A stretch of DNA of 64,000 nucleotides from Thozetella sp. PMI_491 (Eukaryota > Ascomycota > Sordariomycetes > Chaetosphaeriales > Chaetosphaeriaceae): NCBI GenBank assembly GCA_021432635.1, contig MU270066.1, forward strand, positions 186,001 to 250,000. The letters are read 5' to 3'. The notes under the pieces were generated by a model, which saw nothing but the letters and a program-made list of their open reading frames with translations, had not been told where the DNA came from and searched no databases. Below, in pieces: positions 40,880-52,356 of the stretch. Every line of letters starts with the position of its first letter. Within the stretch, counting starts at the first letter, position 1. The position numbers were made by a program, and so were the translations under genes.

Positions 40880-42034
40880 ATGGCCGAAGTCCTCAGTTAC
40901 CAGCCTCAGACACTTCCCGCCGTCCCAGAACCAGAGTTAAGCGGGTTGGCATTAGATGGCTATGGGGGCGCGATTGAAAACGTCCAGCGCTTTACCCCAT
41001 GCTATGCCGACACTCCCATCGAAGAAATTCAGCGCCGATTCTACGAGGATGGTGTGGTTTTGGTGGGTTTGCCTCTGCAGTCTGGCCAGGCAGAAGCTGA
41101 CTCAAGGTATTGCAGGTCAAAGGCCTCCTTGACCGGAGCATGATCAATGATTTCCGGTCCCAGTATCTCAGCTTCGTGAATGAGGGGACAGGTCTCCTAA
41201 GGGAGGGCACCGATCCTGTAGACGGTATCTTCTCAGGCCTTCCCTGGCAGAACTTCCTGCTGCCCGGCGCTGTCCGGCGCGCTTTGGGACTCTCCGACGA
41301 CGGGCCGTTCCTCGAGCGCTCAGTCGCAAGTCACCAGTCTGAGTTCTACCAGGAGTTCAAGAACAGGATCGGCGAGGCCCTGGAGCCCACCGCCGGCAAG
41401 ATCTGCGGCTTTGAGCAGCCCTGGTGCCTGCCGCGCTCACTGCTGCGGCTCTCGGTTCCCGGCGGCGAAGCGACCCCTGTCCACTATGACCAGATCTTCC
41501 TCCGAGCGGGCCCGCCCACTAGCATCACGGCGTGGGTACCGATCGGCGACATCGACGTGAAGGGGGGCGGCCTGATCTATCTGAACCGATCCGTCGACAT
41601 CGGGAAGAAGTTCGAGAAGGACTTCGACGCGCTGAATGCGGAGCTTAGCGACGAGGAGCGCATCTCGGCCGTCAACCGGAACATGAACGCGGGCGGGTGG
41701 CTCGACCGCAACGCGTCGGCGTTTGGCAAGCACTGGGGGCGAACCTGGCTGACGGTGAGTTTTTAGACGCGAGAGCGAGAAGCCCTTTGTAGACCGGGCA
41801 GAGTGGAACCAAACTTACTGACTCTGTGGGCAGGCTGAATACGAGGCGGGCGACGTCGTCTTCCACAACGCCTACATGGTGCACGCAGGGGCTAAGAACC
41901 AGGATCCGCTGGACCGGATCCGCGTCTCCACCGATCTCCGCTTTGTGGACAAGAATCAGCCGTATGACGAACGGTGGACTTTCCTGGCCTACTCGGAAAA
42001 TGATCCGAATGTGGCAAGAGAAAAGCGGGAGTAG
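40880..42034 (+). CDS. Phytanoyl-CoA dioxygenase (PhyH) family Fe(II)/2-oxoglutarate oxygenase
   Basis: Exons 40880-41062, 41116-41754 and 41834-42034 give 340 aa, all phase 0. The Fe(II) facial triad can be read as His184-x-Asp186 in PVHYDQIF and His291 in HNAYMVHAG. The 2-oxoglutarate-binding arginine follows in DRIRVSTDLRF. The fold matches fungal PhyH-family hydroxylases, which act on fatty acyl-CoAs or, more often in fungi, on secondary metabolites. Exon 3 is essential because it carries the distal His and Arg. Without it the frame stops five bases into the second intron. No other biosynthetic gene lies beside it, so the substrate remains open. Confidence 0.88.
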
Positions 42035-45000
42035 CGAGCGGATAAAACCAGGCTTCTCGTGTACGTAGGCAAGTAGGGTAAGGTAGTTGTAGAAACGGAC
42101 CGATGAGTCTACGTCGTCTAGTTTACATACACCACAGAATGTACATGTATTCACAATCCAGGTGTTTTGGGTCTCGACTGAGATATGGATTGAGATATTC
42201 GTGATGCTGTACTTAACGATTTGGCATAGTGCCATCAAGTTCTGCATGACACTGTAAGCGATAAGCCCCACTAAGAATTCGACGTGCGCTCTGGGAGACA
42301 TGTGAATGCGGGTTGTCCACTCAGTGGCTCCATCTGGTTCTGTGCAACCACCGGTCAGCTCTCATATTCTCCCTATTCAGCCTTGATGGGCCAGCTGGGC
42401 CATTGCGAGGCAACTAGGCCGCTACGAGCCGTCCAGGCCGGTGTAAACCAACAGGGGCAGCTATGTTAGATGCATAGAAATGATAGCGCGTCTGAGCTCT
42501 ACTCGTGGATTGAAGTATAATGACCCTACCTCCGCCGCTTGGGTGGGCCGTTAGAGGTTGCTATTTGATTGGCACAGGTGTAGAATAGCAAAGGTACTGT
42601 TTGCGATCAGACGATAAGTCCCATTGGCTCTTTAGGCTGTAAAGCCTATTGCCTGGCGATGGAGTAGACTCCTGCCGTCTCGCTACAGGTGGGTTTCATG
42701 CATGAGCGGGAATCTCGATCATGCAACCTCGGCTACGGCCAAATTTCAACTACCCGCCAGGAGGCAACTTAACTCCATCTAAGCCTCGTGTGACTGCGCC
42801 TAGCTGCCGAAGTGTCAGCTCCTAGTTACGCTCGGAATCGAAGGAGAACAAAGCTACAATTCACAGTTGATGACACGGCAGCGAATCAGGCTCTCTTGCC
42901 AAGTAACGTTGACTTACTCCCAGTGCCGCGGCTGCCGGGCTGGCGTTTCTCTCCCTCTCTCTCGGAAACGCGCTCGGCCATCTCGGCTAGGCAAATGAGG
43001 ACATCCGGGCATAGCTTCTAGTAGAATGCCTTGCCGCCGTGCCAACGTCATCCTCTTCTAGACCCGCCCCGGTCTCTCCTGGGAGCGTGGGGGGAGGACA
43101 ATAGTTGGTAATAGAAACGCAGATGTATACATAAATAAAATCGTGCAGCATGGCGCAGAACTATAGCTAGTTTTGCCGCCCCTGACAAGGTGGCGACATT
43201 GCAGGAGTCCGTTACCGACATTAGACATTAATTATGCAGCGCCGAGACTGAGGTGCTTGCTGCAGCTGCTCCACGGAGCCGTGCTTGGCAAAGGGGTTAT
43301 CCACGGTTGACGCAAGCTAACGCGCGCAGCGCCGAAAACAGAAACAGGGCTGCCTCGGTGGGCCGAGCTGTGGTGGATGCTCCTCCGGAGTATGCTGTTC
43401 ACATGAGACCAACATCCCACCCGCGGCGTGAAGCGTGCCGAGAACATTCCTTTTGCGACCTCAACCTATTGCCTAATAGATGCTCCTCGGCCCGGTTTGG
43501 ACCTTGGAAGCTCATCCCACGCTCCCGCTTGCCCCGAGACGCGCCCAAGGGCGGCGCGCCGGCGCCGTCGATGATGGCAGAGAGACAGCCGCTCGCAGCC
43601 AAAGGCCCGGCATCTCCCTAGCCTCCGTGGCACACATGCGCCTGCCGCGTTGGGACCGTACACGACGTCGGGTTTAGTCCCACCTGGGACATGGGGGAAC
43701 GGAGGGAGGGCCGATTGTGCCCGAGCCAGCCCTGCTGGACCACAGCTTGGCCGGCTGGGCGTGGGTCAGGAAGAGGCTACTTGGATCGATGTGGTCGCCG
43801 AGACTAGCAGCGGCGGACTTCTTCCTAGGGTAGATGGCACCACCAAGGTACTCAGCAGAAGAAACAAGCACCCGGCAAGCACGGGCGTAGAGCTAGGACC
43901 CGACCGACATACTAGGTGCCAACCGGGTCATTGGTGCAGACGCCGCCTGTCACGGTCGGATGGGAGGGTCATGGGGGTAGCATGGCGTGCACCATCAATA
44001 CAGTTTCCACAGCTCTGGACTCTTGGCCCACCGACCGACCATCGGACCTGGAACCAGTTCCAGAGGCAAGGGCCGAGCCTGCCAATTAGACTCTGATGGC
44101 AAACGAAACAACCCAGTCGCTTTTCCCTCAGGCGCTTGCCCGACCACCTTACTACACAGTACTTATGCTGCGCTGGTGCCGGGGGGGTATGCAAGCCATC
44201 CAACCTTGATCACACCAGGACGCCTCCACCGCCCATCAATGAGAGGGGGGGGTTGAGTGGAGCTCGGCTGGGACTAGAGAATTGGGGGTGGTGGTTGGAA
44301 CAACCGTTTCGGCAGAAATTTCTCCCCCCCGCCTGTTGGCGCTTGCTAGGGCGCGCCTCGCGCGAGCAGTGCCGAAGGAGCTCGGCCGCCGCTCCGTGGT
44401 TCGCGGCGCACAACGGCCGGCCGCGCGCGTGGGAAAGTCGGAGCAAACACGCAAGCGGGATCCGGAGAGGAGGGCGAAAGAGGGAGGGGACCAGAGAATA
44501 ACTGGGAAGGCTCGGCCCACGGAGGCGGAACTCCTGTCCGGAAGGTGCAAGGCGAGATTTCCCGGGGGCCATGACTTGTTCTGTGCCTTAGCAGGTGGAG
44601 AAGGAAAGCGCAGTGGCCCGTCTCGGCATCCACCCCAGGCCGGCGTCCTGGGAAACCCTCAACTCGGCACGCAGCTCGTGGTGGTGCGGCGTGGGCAGGC
44701 GAATCATCTGGCCGATAACGGCGGCGCTGGGGCACCAACGACGGCATTTCAGTGTGTAATGCCATCCGCGCTAGATTCAATAGCTTTTGAGAAGGGAAGG
44801 AGGCAGACGGCTGGGATGTGGCGACAGGAGACCGGGGTTCGACGCCGGAGCCCCAGGACCCCCCACTTATCTGATGATCTGATTGATCTGATAAGATGAA
44901 GGGTCCACATGCTTGCGAAAAAGCGAGCCCATCTCGTCCGGCCGCTATCGGGTATTGGGCCAAGTGGGATGACGCGCGGAGCGTTGCAAATTTTCGCAGG

Positions 45001-45268
45001 GTACTGTACAGTACGCCGGCGATGGGAATGGTATATGAGGTTGGATTCGCATGCCGCAGTGTCGCATCGTCTCTAGGAAGCCAGGTTCACGTTTCCAAGC
45101 CAAGGTCGCAGGGCAAAGCAACCCTCCCCTCTCTGAGCGCTGATCCTCTTGTGCTCTCTTCTCTTTCTCTCCGCTTCATTTCAGCTTCGCTGCCTCTTCA
45201 CTGTCTTGTCATCTACGACTGACTACCCCGCTCTCTGTCCTCCAGTCCTCTGACGCGCGCGGCACGCC
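42035..45268. other. Long gene-poor spacer (3.2 kb) upstream of the siderophore transporter
   Basis: The open frames here (for example 43253-43621 and 43650-44096) have no conserved sequence and overlap on several strands, as in GC-rich non-coding DNA. The distal part (44.8-45.2 kb) is the likely promoter of the transporter and contains the paired iron-GATA sites annotated separately. It then becomes CT-rich just before the start codon. No RNA gene was recognised. Confidence 0.5.
44867..44894. promoter_or_regulatory. Inverted pair of ATCWGATAA sites (SreA/Sre-type iron GATA factor)
   Basis: TTATCTGAT at 44867-44875 is the complement of ATCAGATAA, and ATCTGATAA lies at 44886-44894. Both match the established ATCWGATAA consensus bound by the fungal iron-responsive GATA repressor (SreA/SRE). 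The two sites face each other within 28 bp, about 375 bp upstream of a siderophore transporter ATG, which is the expected target class. This strongly suggests repression when iron is plentiful. Confidence 0.78.
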
Positions 45269-47317
45269 ATGGGTCTGAAGTTCCGAGGCGGCCTCCTCGG
45301 CCTCAAGGCCAACCCGGAGCAAAAGCCGCAGCTGGCAGAGAAGGGTAACGATGCCGAGAACCAGCAGCAGGGTTCCGACGGCGGCGTCGTCGAGAAGGAG
45401 ACCGAGCCCGGTGTCAAGCAGTCTGCCACCGTCGGCTCGAACGAGGACCAGTCTGTCGGGGAGAAGAAGGCAGAGCTGCCATTCGGTGTCCAGGCCGCCC
45501 AGGCCACGCTCCAGGTTTGGACCAAGGAGCATCTGATCCTCGCCTACATCTTGTAAGTCATTCCGGGGAATTAAGACTTGGCTTTTCTCGCGCCGCTGTG
45601 GTTGTAGCTTGGCGATCAAGCGATCGGGCACCTTCCCCCGGTTCTGCGGAGCGCCGAGCCTGCTTGGCACACTATCGCGGTGCGCAGAGGGGCTGTGCCT
45701 TTGTTTATTCGAATCGCAATTGGATTGACAGCTAACCAATGCGTCTTCCCGTGGTATAGCATGTGGCTCCTCAACTTCGTCAGTGCTTTTGGCTCCGGCG
45801 TGCTGGGCACCTTGACCGTGTACATCACCAGTGACTTCGCCGCCCACTCGCTGACCTCGACCACCTACATCATCGCCGGTCTCGTGCCTGGCCTGACCAA
45901 GCTCGCGTATGCCAAGTACATCGACAATTTCGGACGCCCCCAGGGCTTCATCCTGGCGATCGCCGCCATGACCCTGGGCACTCTCATGATGGCCGCCTGC
46001 AACAACGTCGAGACCTTCTGCGCCGCCCAGGTGTTCTACTCGGCCGGCTACACTTGGGTCGACTTCAGCGTCACCATCTTCATTGCTGACACGTCCAAGC
46101 TGAAGAACCGAGCCCTCATGATCGCCTATGCCGCCTCGCCCTGGCTCATCACCACGTGGGTGTACGGCCCGGCCTGCGACCGCATTATCGCCGACGGCGG
46201 CATGGGCTGGCGCTGGGGCTGCGGTATCTTTGCCATCCTGTTCCCCGTGGTCGCTCTCCCGCTCTGGTGGCTGTTCTACTACAACCAGCGCAAGGCCGTC
46301 AAGCAGGGGCTTATCCACGTCACTCCCCACGGACGTGGCTTCGTGGACAACTTTGTCTTCTACGCCAGAGAGTTCGACCTCATCGGCATTCTCTTGGCCT
46401 GTGTCGGCCTCGGCCTGTTCCTTCTCGCGTTCAGTCTGTACTCTTACCAGGCCGACCAGTGGAAGTCCGCCCTCGTCGTCTGCTTCCTGGTCTTCGGCTT
46501 CATCGGTATGGCCCTCTTCGTCGTCTGGGAGAAGTACTTCGCGCCCGTGACCTTCATCCCTTGGTACCTGCTCAGGAACCGCACTGTCTTCTTCACTTAC
46601 ACCATGGTGGCCTCCCTGTACACCTCGTGGTATGTGTGGGACAACTATTTCTACTCGTTCCTGATCGTCGTCTTCAACCTGGACATCCAGCCCGCTACCT
46701 ACATCACCAACATCTACACAATGGGCAGCTGCTTCTGGTCTTTCGTCATGGGCGCGCTTATCCACTACAACGGCCGCCTCAAGTGGCCCGCTGTCTACTT
46801 CGGTGTGCCCATGACCATCCTCGGTGTGGCGCTGATGATCCACTTCCGCCAGGCCGGCATGGACGTCGGTTTCATCGTCATGTGCCAGATCTTCGTCGCC
46901 TTTGGCGGTGGCACCCTCGTCATTTGCGAGCAGATGACCGTCATGGCCGTCTCCAAGCACGAGGACATCCCTGCCGTCCTCGCCATGGAGGGTATGATCT
47001 CGTCTATTGGCAGGTCCATCGGCTCTGCCATCGCCGCCGCCATGTGGACCGGCATCTTCCCCGCCAAGCTCGCCCAGTATCTGCCTGCTGAGGCCCAGCC
47101 TGACCTGGCGACCATCTACGGTGATCTGACGGTCCAGTCCTCCTACCCCATTGGCAGCCCGACCAGGGACGGCATCAACACCGCCTACAGCGAAACCCAG
47201 AAGTTGATGCTGATCGCCGCTACCTGCTTCTATACCATTACCTGGTCTAGCACCATGCTGTGGGAGAGCATTAACGTGAAGGAGATCAAGCAGTATGATG
47301 GTCGTGTCATGTTCTAG
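45269..47317 (+). CDS. Siderophore-iron transporter (MFS, SIT/Arn-Mir family)
   Basis: Exons 45269-45552 and 45760-47317 give 613 aa. The 207-nt intron (GTAAGT, GCTAACC branch, ATAG) falls in the first membrane helix (AYIFMWLLNFVSAFGSG). A hydrophilic N-terminus of about 85 residues precedes about 14 helices. Family features are TDFSVTIFIADTSKLKNRAL-type sequence after helix 4 (here WVDFSVTIFIADTS), TSWYVWDNYFYSFL, and FGGGTLVICEQMTVMA. The C-terminus has the usual AYSETQKLMLIAATCF segment. It imports ferric siderophores across the plasma membrane with protons. The upstream inverted ATCWGATAA pair indicates control by iron. No siderophore synthesis gene is in the window. Confidence 0.93.
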
Positions 47318-47650
47318 ACAGCTTGTCCTGTCCACAAACCCCTTCGTGTAGCAGCAGGGTCCTCAGCCGCAATAGAAAAGAGGCTGCGCCTTGCAAGGTT
47401 ATGAGGCCAGTGAGAGTTGCAATGTCTTCTCTGCCTCGAAACCGGGCCTACCTACGCCCTCTCGAGCTTGCTCATCATTTTGTTTTAACTTTGACGCTCC
47501 ACTATTGAAAAGCTATACCCTCGACGCATAGATCGTCATTCAAATAGTTGCTCGTCATCCAAAATTCTTACCAATATATTTTAACTTTGTCTCTGAATCT
47601 AATGCCTGCCGTAGAAGGTAAAGAACATTCATTGCCCGTGTCCGAGTGAC
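47318..47650. other. Convergent 3' region
   Basis: 333 bp between the transporter stop and the beta-galactosidase stop. It is AT-rich toward the middle (about 47470-47590) and consistent with two 3' UTRs. No gene. Confidence 0.45.
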
Positions 47651-50600
47651 CTAGACATAGCTAAGCCTGCTCTCATCCCATCCCGGCCTCAGTGCTTTGC
47701 TTTTGAAGTTCATATCGAAACTAGTCGCATGAACATAATCCAACTTCCACTCGACCTTGACCTCGACCCCCTCGGCACTCTGACTCCAGACGATGATCGT
47801 AATTGCGTTGTCTCCGTCGTAGTCTAGAACCCCCGGCGGCACGGGGAAGTCAATCTGGTTGCCGATGTACGGGTTGAAGCGGCCGTACTGGTACCCATTG
47901 ACGAAGAGCAACGCGCGCAGTCGGTTACTGTACCCTGGAACTGTGGGAGCAAAGGTCGACGACGCATTCGTCCCCGGAGCCGTGAGTCTGAACGAGATAG
48001 AGGCATCCAACTCGGACGGAGCATGAAGGGGAACTACGGTCCGGAAGACCTCGACACCGGCAGTCGGAACACTCAATGTGGTATCCTCGCTCGGAACCGC
48101 GTCCCAGTCTTGGTAGGGATAATCGGGGAGATGGGCGCCAATGCGCTCGGCGAACAGCCCACCCTCATTCAGCGGTCCGCGGACCCTGTCGATGTTCTTA
48201 TTACCACCCGCCGTACCAGCGATCTTCCACCCGGAGAAAGTATACCCAGGCCCCCCCGTGCTGCGATCCGAGGGGCCGAACAGAGTCGCGTTGGTGATGC
48301 CGCGCGGATCCGTCGCGTCCCCACGAAGATCGTGGCCAGAGTTGTCCATCAAAACTACAAGCACGTTGTCCGTGCCGTCAGACTTGAGCGACGCATTGAC
48401 AAACGAAAAGCTGTTCGAACCATCGCCGCGGTAGGACAGACCGAGGTAGGAGCCGATGTAGCCACCGTTCAGCCAAGCCGAATAGCCAAACGCAAGACCG
48501 CCGGTCAACGAAAGTGAGACACCTGTCGGCGGACTGGCTGTCGAAGGGAAGGTTGCGCGGTAGATATGGCTGCCCGCGTGGATCCCGTAATCATCAACAT
48601 ACAGGACAGGGTTGTTGGCGTCCGGTGGGGTTGGGTTGGAAGTGTTCGTATGGTTTGCGTCTTCAGGCCCGTTAGCTTAGAAATACATGGAGGGTTTTCA
48701 AGCATCTATATCATGAGTAAAAACTACCCACCTGTCCAGACCGCCGAGGTGACCTCGTAGTCGGGGAATATTTCGGGGAGACTGTTCTGGCGGAGCCAAG
48801 GGCCGAGCGCCGGTAGCTCAAACTTCGTTGGCGCTTCGACCGAAGCGATGATGAGGCCGCCATGCTTAGAGGCTATGGCGAGTTTCTTTCCATTCCAAGA
48901 AATCGAGCAGGCCGCCTTTGGCGCGAAGACACGAATCTCGGTCGCACCATCCAGGTCTCCCGTCAAGGCCAGCGACTTGCTCGCGGCGTCGAATGTTGCG
49001 CTCCGAACCAAGTATGGGCCCTGAACCAAGACTATAGATTCGTCAGTAAGCCACTTCGAATGCTATTTGTATTTGGTTCTTCTCACCAGTTTCGTTGGGC
49101 GGAGCCAGCGGGTTCGATGTCAAGACAGGTGCCCAAAGGAGATAAGCGGTCGGCCGATCGACAAGCACCACGCGGGTGCCATCCGATAAATCAACCAGAC
49201 GCATACCCTGAGGTTGTGCATATGTCACAGTGATGCTACCAGAACCCGCATGAATCTGAATATCAGACCCGTTCACGATCGCTCCGTCCGACGTCGTTAC
49301 GGTCGCCGATGTCGCCCCGCTCACTGCGAACTCTCCCGATTCGCCCGACGGCAGCCAAAGAACCAGGACTTCTTTGCCGTCGATTGATGCATGTGTGAGG
49401 ACCTCGGCAGTGGAGTATAGCAACTTCTTGCTGCCAAAGGTGAAATCAGTCACAATGATCTTAGCTTGGTGCCCGTTGATGGTTATCGCTCCGCCGTGCT
49501 GCGGGATAGTGACTGTCAATGTTAACGACCGTGTCTGGCAGACTCACGGGCCAGATACACCTACGGGCTCCCGAGGACGTGTTGACGTTCAGTGTAAAGG
49601 TCTCCTTAGTGCCAGATGGGGAGGAAGCGTGCATAACCACGTAGAAAGCCGCGTTAGTTTCCGGGTTCCGGAGTTCGGCGGTGGTTATTGCACTGTTGCT
49701 GGTGTAATTGGTCCCCTACATCTAATTAGTGGGAGGGCATTGGCATGGAGAAGAACAGCCTACAGTTCCCAGCCGATCCGTCATCGTAAGGTCCTTCGCA
49801 ACTGTCCAGAGTTAGGCTAGTCCAAGGCCACAATTGTTGGGTATTACCTCGAGTGAACATGGTCAGCAGCTTTGTCTCATAGTACTTGCTACCGATAGCT
49901 CGATTTTCGGATACTGGTGAGGAATAGTCGTAGCTTGAAGCTGCGAAGGTTAGATTATGTTGTCAAGACCAAGACCGAACTGAAGAAACGCACCGACAAC
50001 AGGGCACGCCAACCAGCCCCAATTTGTTCCACCAAATAACATATAGAGGGAGATGGCTGTAACCCTCTGGTATATGAGATTTCGATAGAAAATATTGGCG
50101 AAGTCGGCACCTATGTCGCTAGGGCAGCCTCCCTCGGGGCCGCCCCATGGGTTGTAGGAGCCACCTTGGAACTCGGGCATGAAGTTCGGCTGGGTTCTAG
50201 AAGAAAAATCGGTATGAGCTACTAGCCACTACATCGGTGGAATAGGGACGTACGGTGATTGCTTCTCAAAATAGCTTGTCTGCTGTCAGCATCTTGTGTA
50301 AAATATTTGCGCAATGCTCTTGGTATTCTTACCCGACATAGTCGACAACTTGCTGTTTGTTTTTAGTGTGTGTGCCAAGCTCGGGTCAGGAAGGAATACC
50401 AACATAGGCTACGTATTGACCATTTGTCCCAGTGCACTCGCTAAGATTGCAACTCCTGCGGTCATATCAGTGGGAAGGCCATTCGATCTAAGCTTGTCGC
50501 CGGCGAACTTACCAGCACGACGGATAGCTATCTAAGCCAACGACGTCCACATTCCCGCTAACATTAGAGAAGTCCTTGGACCAAGAATAACCGTTCTACA

Positions 50601-51584
50601 CCCTGATTTAGCAAACATTCTACATCCAGCGTAGGAGGTGGGGATCCTACCATATTTGGCGCGTTATGCGTCAATGGAACGTCGATGCCGTTCTCCCTCG
50701 CTGAATCCTCGAGCAGCTGCATGTAGTTATCGACCGTCGGATTGGGCACCTTGGTATTGATATTCTTCCACTGCCCGTTGAGCTCGTTCTCGATCTGGAA
50801 GAGAATGACGTTGCCGCCATTGGTGATAAGATGCGGTTTGAAGACCTGCGAGACCGCCGCCCAGTAGGGCTTCCATGCCTGCGTGTACTTGTCGTCGTCG
50901 GTCCTCAGCGCTCCATACGCCCCGGTTGTGAGCCATAGAGGGTAGCCGCCGGCATTGGTTTCGGCATTGACGTAGGGGCCTGGCCGGACAATCATATACA
51001 TGCCCAACTCCTTCGCAATGGTGAGGATCGAGGTAAAGTTGTGGGCGCCCGTCTCGAAGTCGAGCACGCCGGGCGACGGGTTGTGGAAGCCCCAGTGGTT
51101 GTAGATCGAGAATGTATTGAAGCTAGCGTCGTTAGAAAAAGTGCGTCGTCCAAATAGGGTCACTTTGTGCCTTACCCAGCGGCCTTCACTTTCTCCAACA
51201 AGTCTCTCCAGAGTTCGGGTCTGTAAACGGTCAATGCCGGCGCCACTCGAAAGAAGAGGGCTCTTCCTACACTGGATATCTCCAATAGTGAAACTAGGAT
51301 GCATTAGCTAAGTGCCAATTCTGAGGCAGTTTCCAATGTCTGCTCACCTCGCCGGAGAAAACGAACAGCCTCTCGCCATTGACGCGAAAGCTATAGTGGT
51401 CCCTGGAATTGGTAATGAGCATAGCCCAACGCGGCGTTTCTTCGCAGCTAGTCGGGTCTTACCACTGCACCAGCTTGGTCAATTCGTTGTCGTGGAGCGG
51501 CCATTGGTCCTGCTGCTGGGCTTGAACACTGCCGGCAGCAGCAAAAGCGCCCAAAGCATATGCCAGCACGCGTGTGAAAAGCAT
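47651..51584 (-). CDS. Secreted beta-galactosidase, GH35 (LacA type), 16 exons
   Basis: Sixteen exons can be joined without a frame break to 1037 aa: 51584-51463, 51402-51348, 51293-51271, 51220-51176, 51122-50651, 50595-50513, 50455-50404, 50352-50333, 50274-50254, 50196-49994, 49940-49848, 49801-49764, 49715-49565, 49512-49087, 49031-48732, 48660-47651. Introns are 46-71 nt. A signal peptide ([18 protein letters not shown]) leads. The acid/base Glu195 is in [10 protein letters not shown] and the nucleophile Glu306 in [10 protein letters not shown]. The latter becomes readable only after two tiny exons (20 and 21 nt) are spliced. Beta-galactosidase jelly-roll domains fill the C-terminus ([16 protein letters not shown]). 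It removes terminal beta-galactose from plant polysaccharides or lactose outside the cell. The length agrees with fungal LacA (about 1000-1040 aa). Confidence 0.95.
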
Positions 51585-52356
51585 AGCGACTTGAGACCTA
51601 GGGCGGCGTCAACCTGCTAGCAATTCATACAAACTGGGAGTCTGGCTGACGGTGGAAGGAACAGAGCCCTCGCGAACTGCACCACCATCGGCCCGGGCGG
51701 GCCACATATTAAAGTCGCAGGCCACGATGCTGGGTATGCGCGCGTTGCATCATCATCAGCGTGACGCAGTAGTATTGGCCCCCTCCCCTGTCCCCTGCCC
51801 CCCGTCCCGAGTCTCCGTCTGGCCCGCTCCCCGCTGCGGAGTTGGCTGATGAGCCGACCTAGCGGCCTTAGCAGCAACGGTAATGTTGCAACCAAACCCG
51901 CCATTTATCCGCCCACCGGACAAATTTGCATCGCGACGAAGCTCGGTAAAGTGCGGACCGAAGACCCAGCACTACTTGTACGGGATAGAACCTGCCGCTG
52001 CACTTACATTGCCATGGCTTGCATGCGGACGAGACAGCTGCCAGAATTGTAGTCTAGTCCGCTTCGCTACATTGCACCAATGGCAAGGCCGTCATGGCCC
52101 AGCGTTCATCTTAAATTTACCTTCGACTGGCTCTGGAACGACTCAGTCTTTCCAACCACAGCTTAAGAGTGGGCATCACTGGCCCAGGAGCGTAGCGTTT
52201 CTTGATGTAACTATGGTACCAAAGAAACTTTTCTTGCCGTCCTCGTGCTCGCCAATTCGCTGTTGTTCCCACTCTTCGTCCCACCCCTTGGGGTTCCACT
52301 GCACTGCCAAGACTCTGACCTCGAGGGACAATCGGTGTGCTATTTACAAAAAAGTC
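51585..52356. other. Promoter of the beta-galactosidase and 3' region of the next gene
   Basis: 772 bp between two minus-strand genes. Open frames here have no conserved features and overlap each other on both strands. No regulatory motif is claimed. Confidence 0.4.

Noticed and set aside
44820-44880. tRNA-like T-loop (GGGGTTCGACGCC) before the transporter
   Set aside because: The T-stem does not pair properly and no D-arm, anticodon arm or acceptor stem can be folded around it.
42812-44899. Several 65-205-residue open frames in the 42-45 kb spacer
   Set aside because: They overlap on both strands, lack conserved features or splice structure, and follow GC-rich non-coding sequence.
44951-44960. 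An ATTGG (CCAAT) box near the iron-GATA sites as a HapX/CBC element
   Set aside because: A CCAAT complement is present, but the spacing and flanking bases do not fit the CBC-HapX bipartite consensus well enough to claim.
45209-47335. A 708-residue minus-strand open frame across the siderophore transporter
   Set aside because: It is the antisense shadow of a GC-rich coding exon. Its composition (His/Gly/Asp/Arg rich, no domains) and exact overlap with a recognised transporter argue against a real gene.
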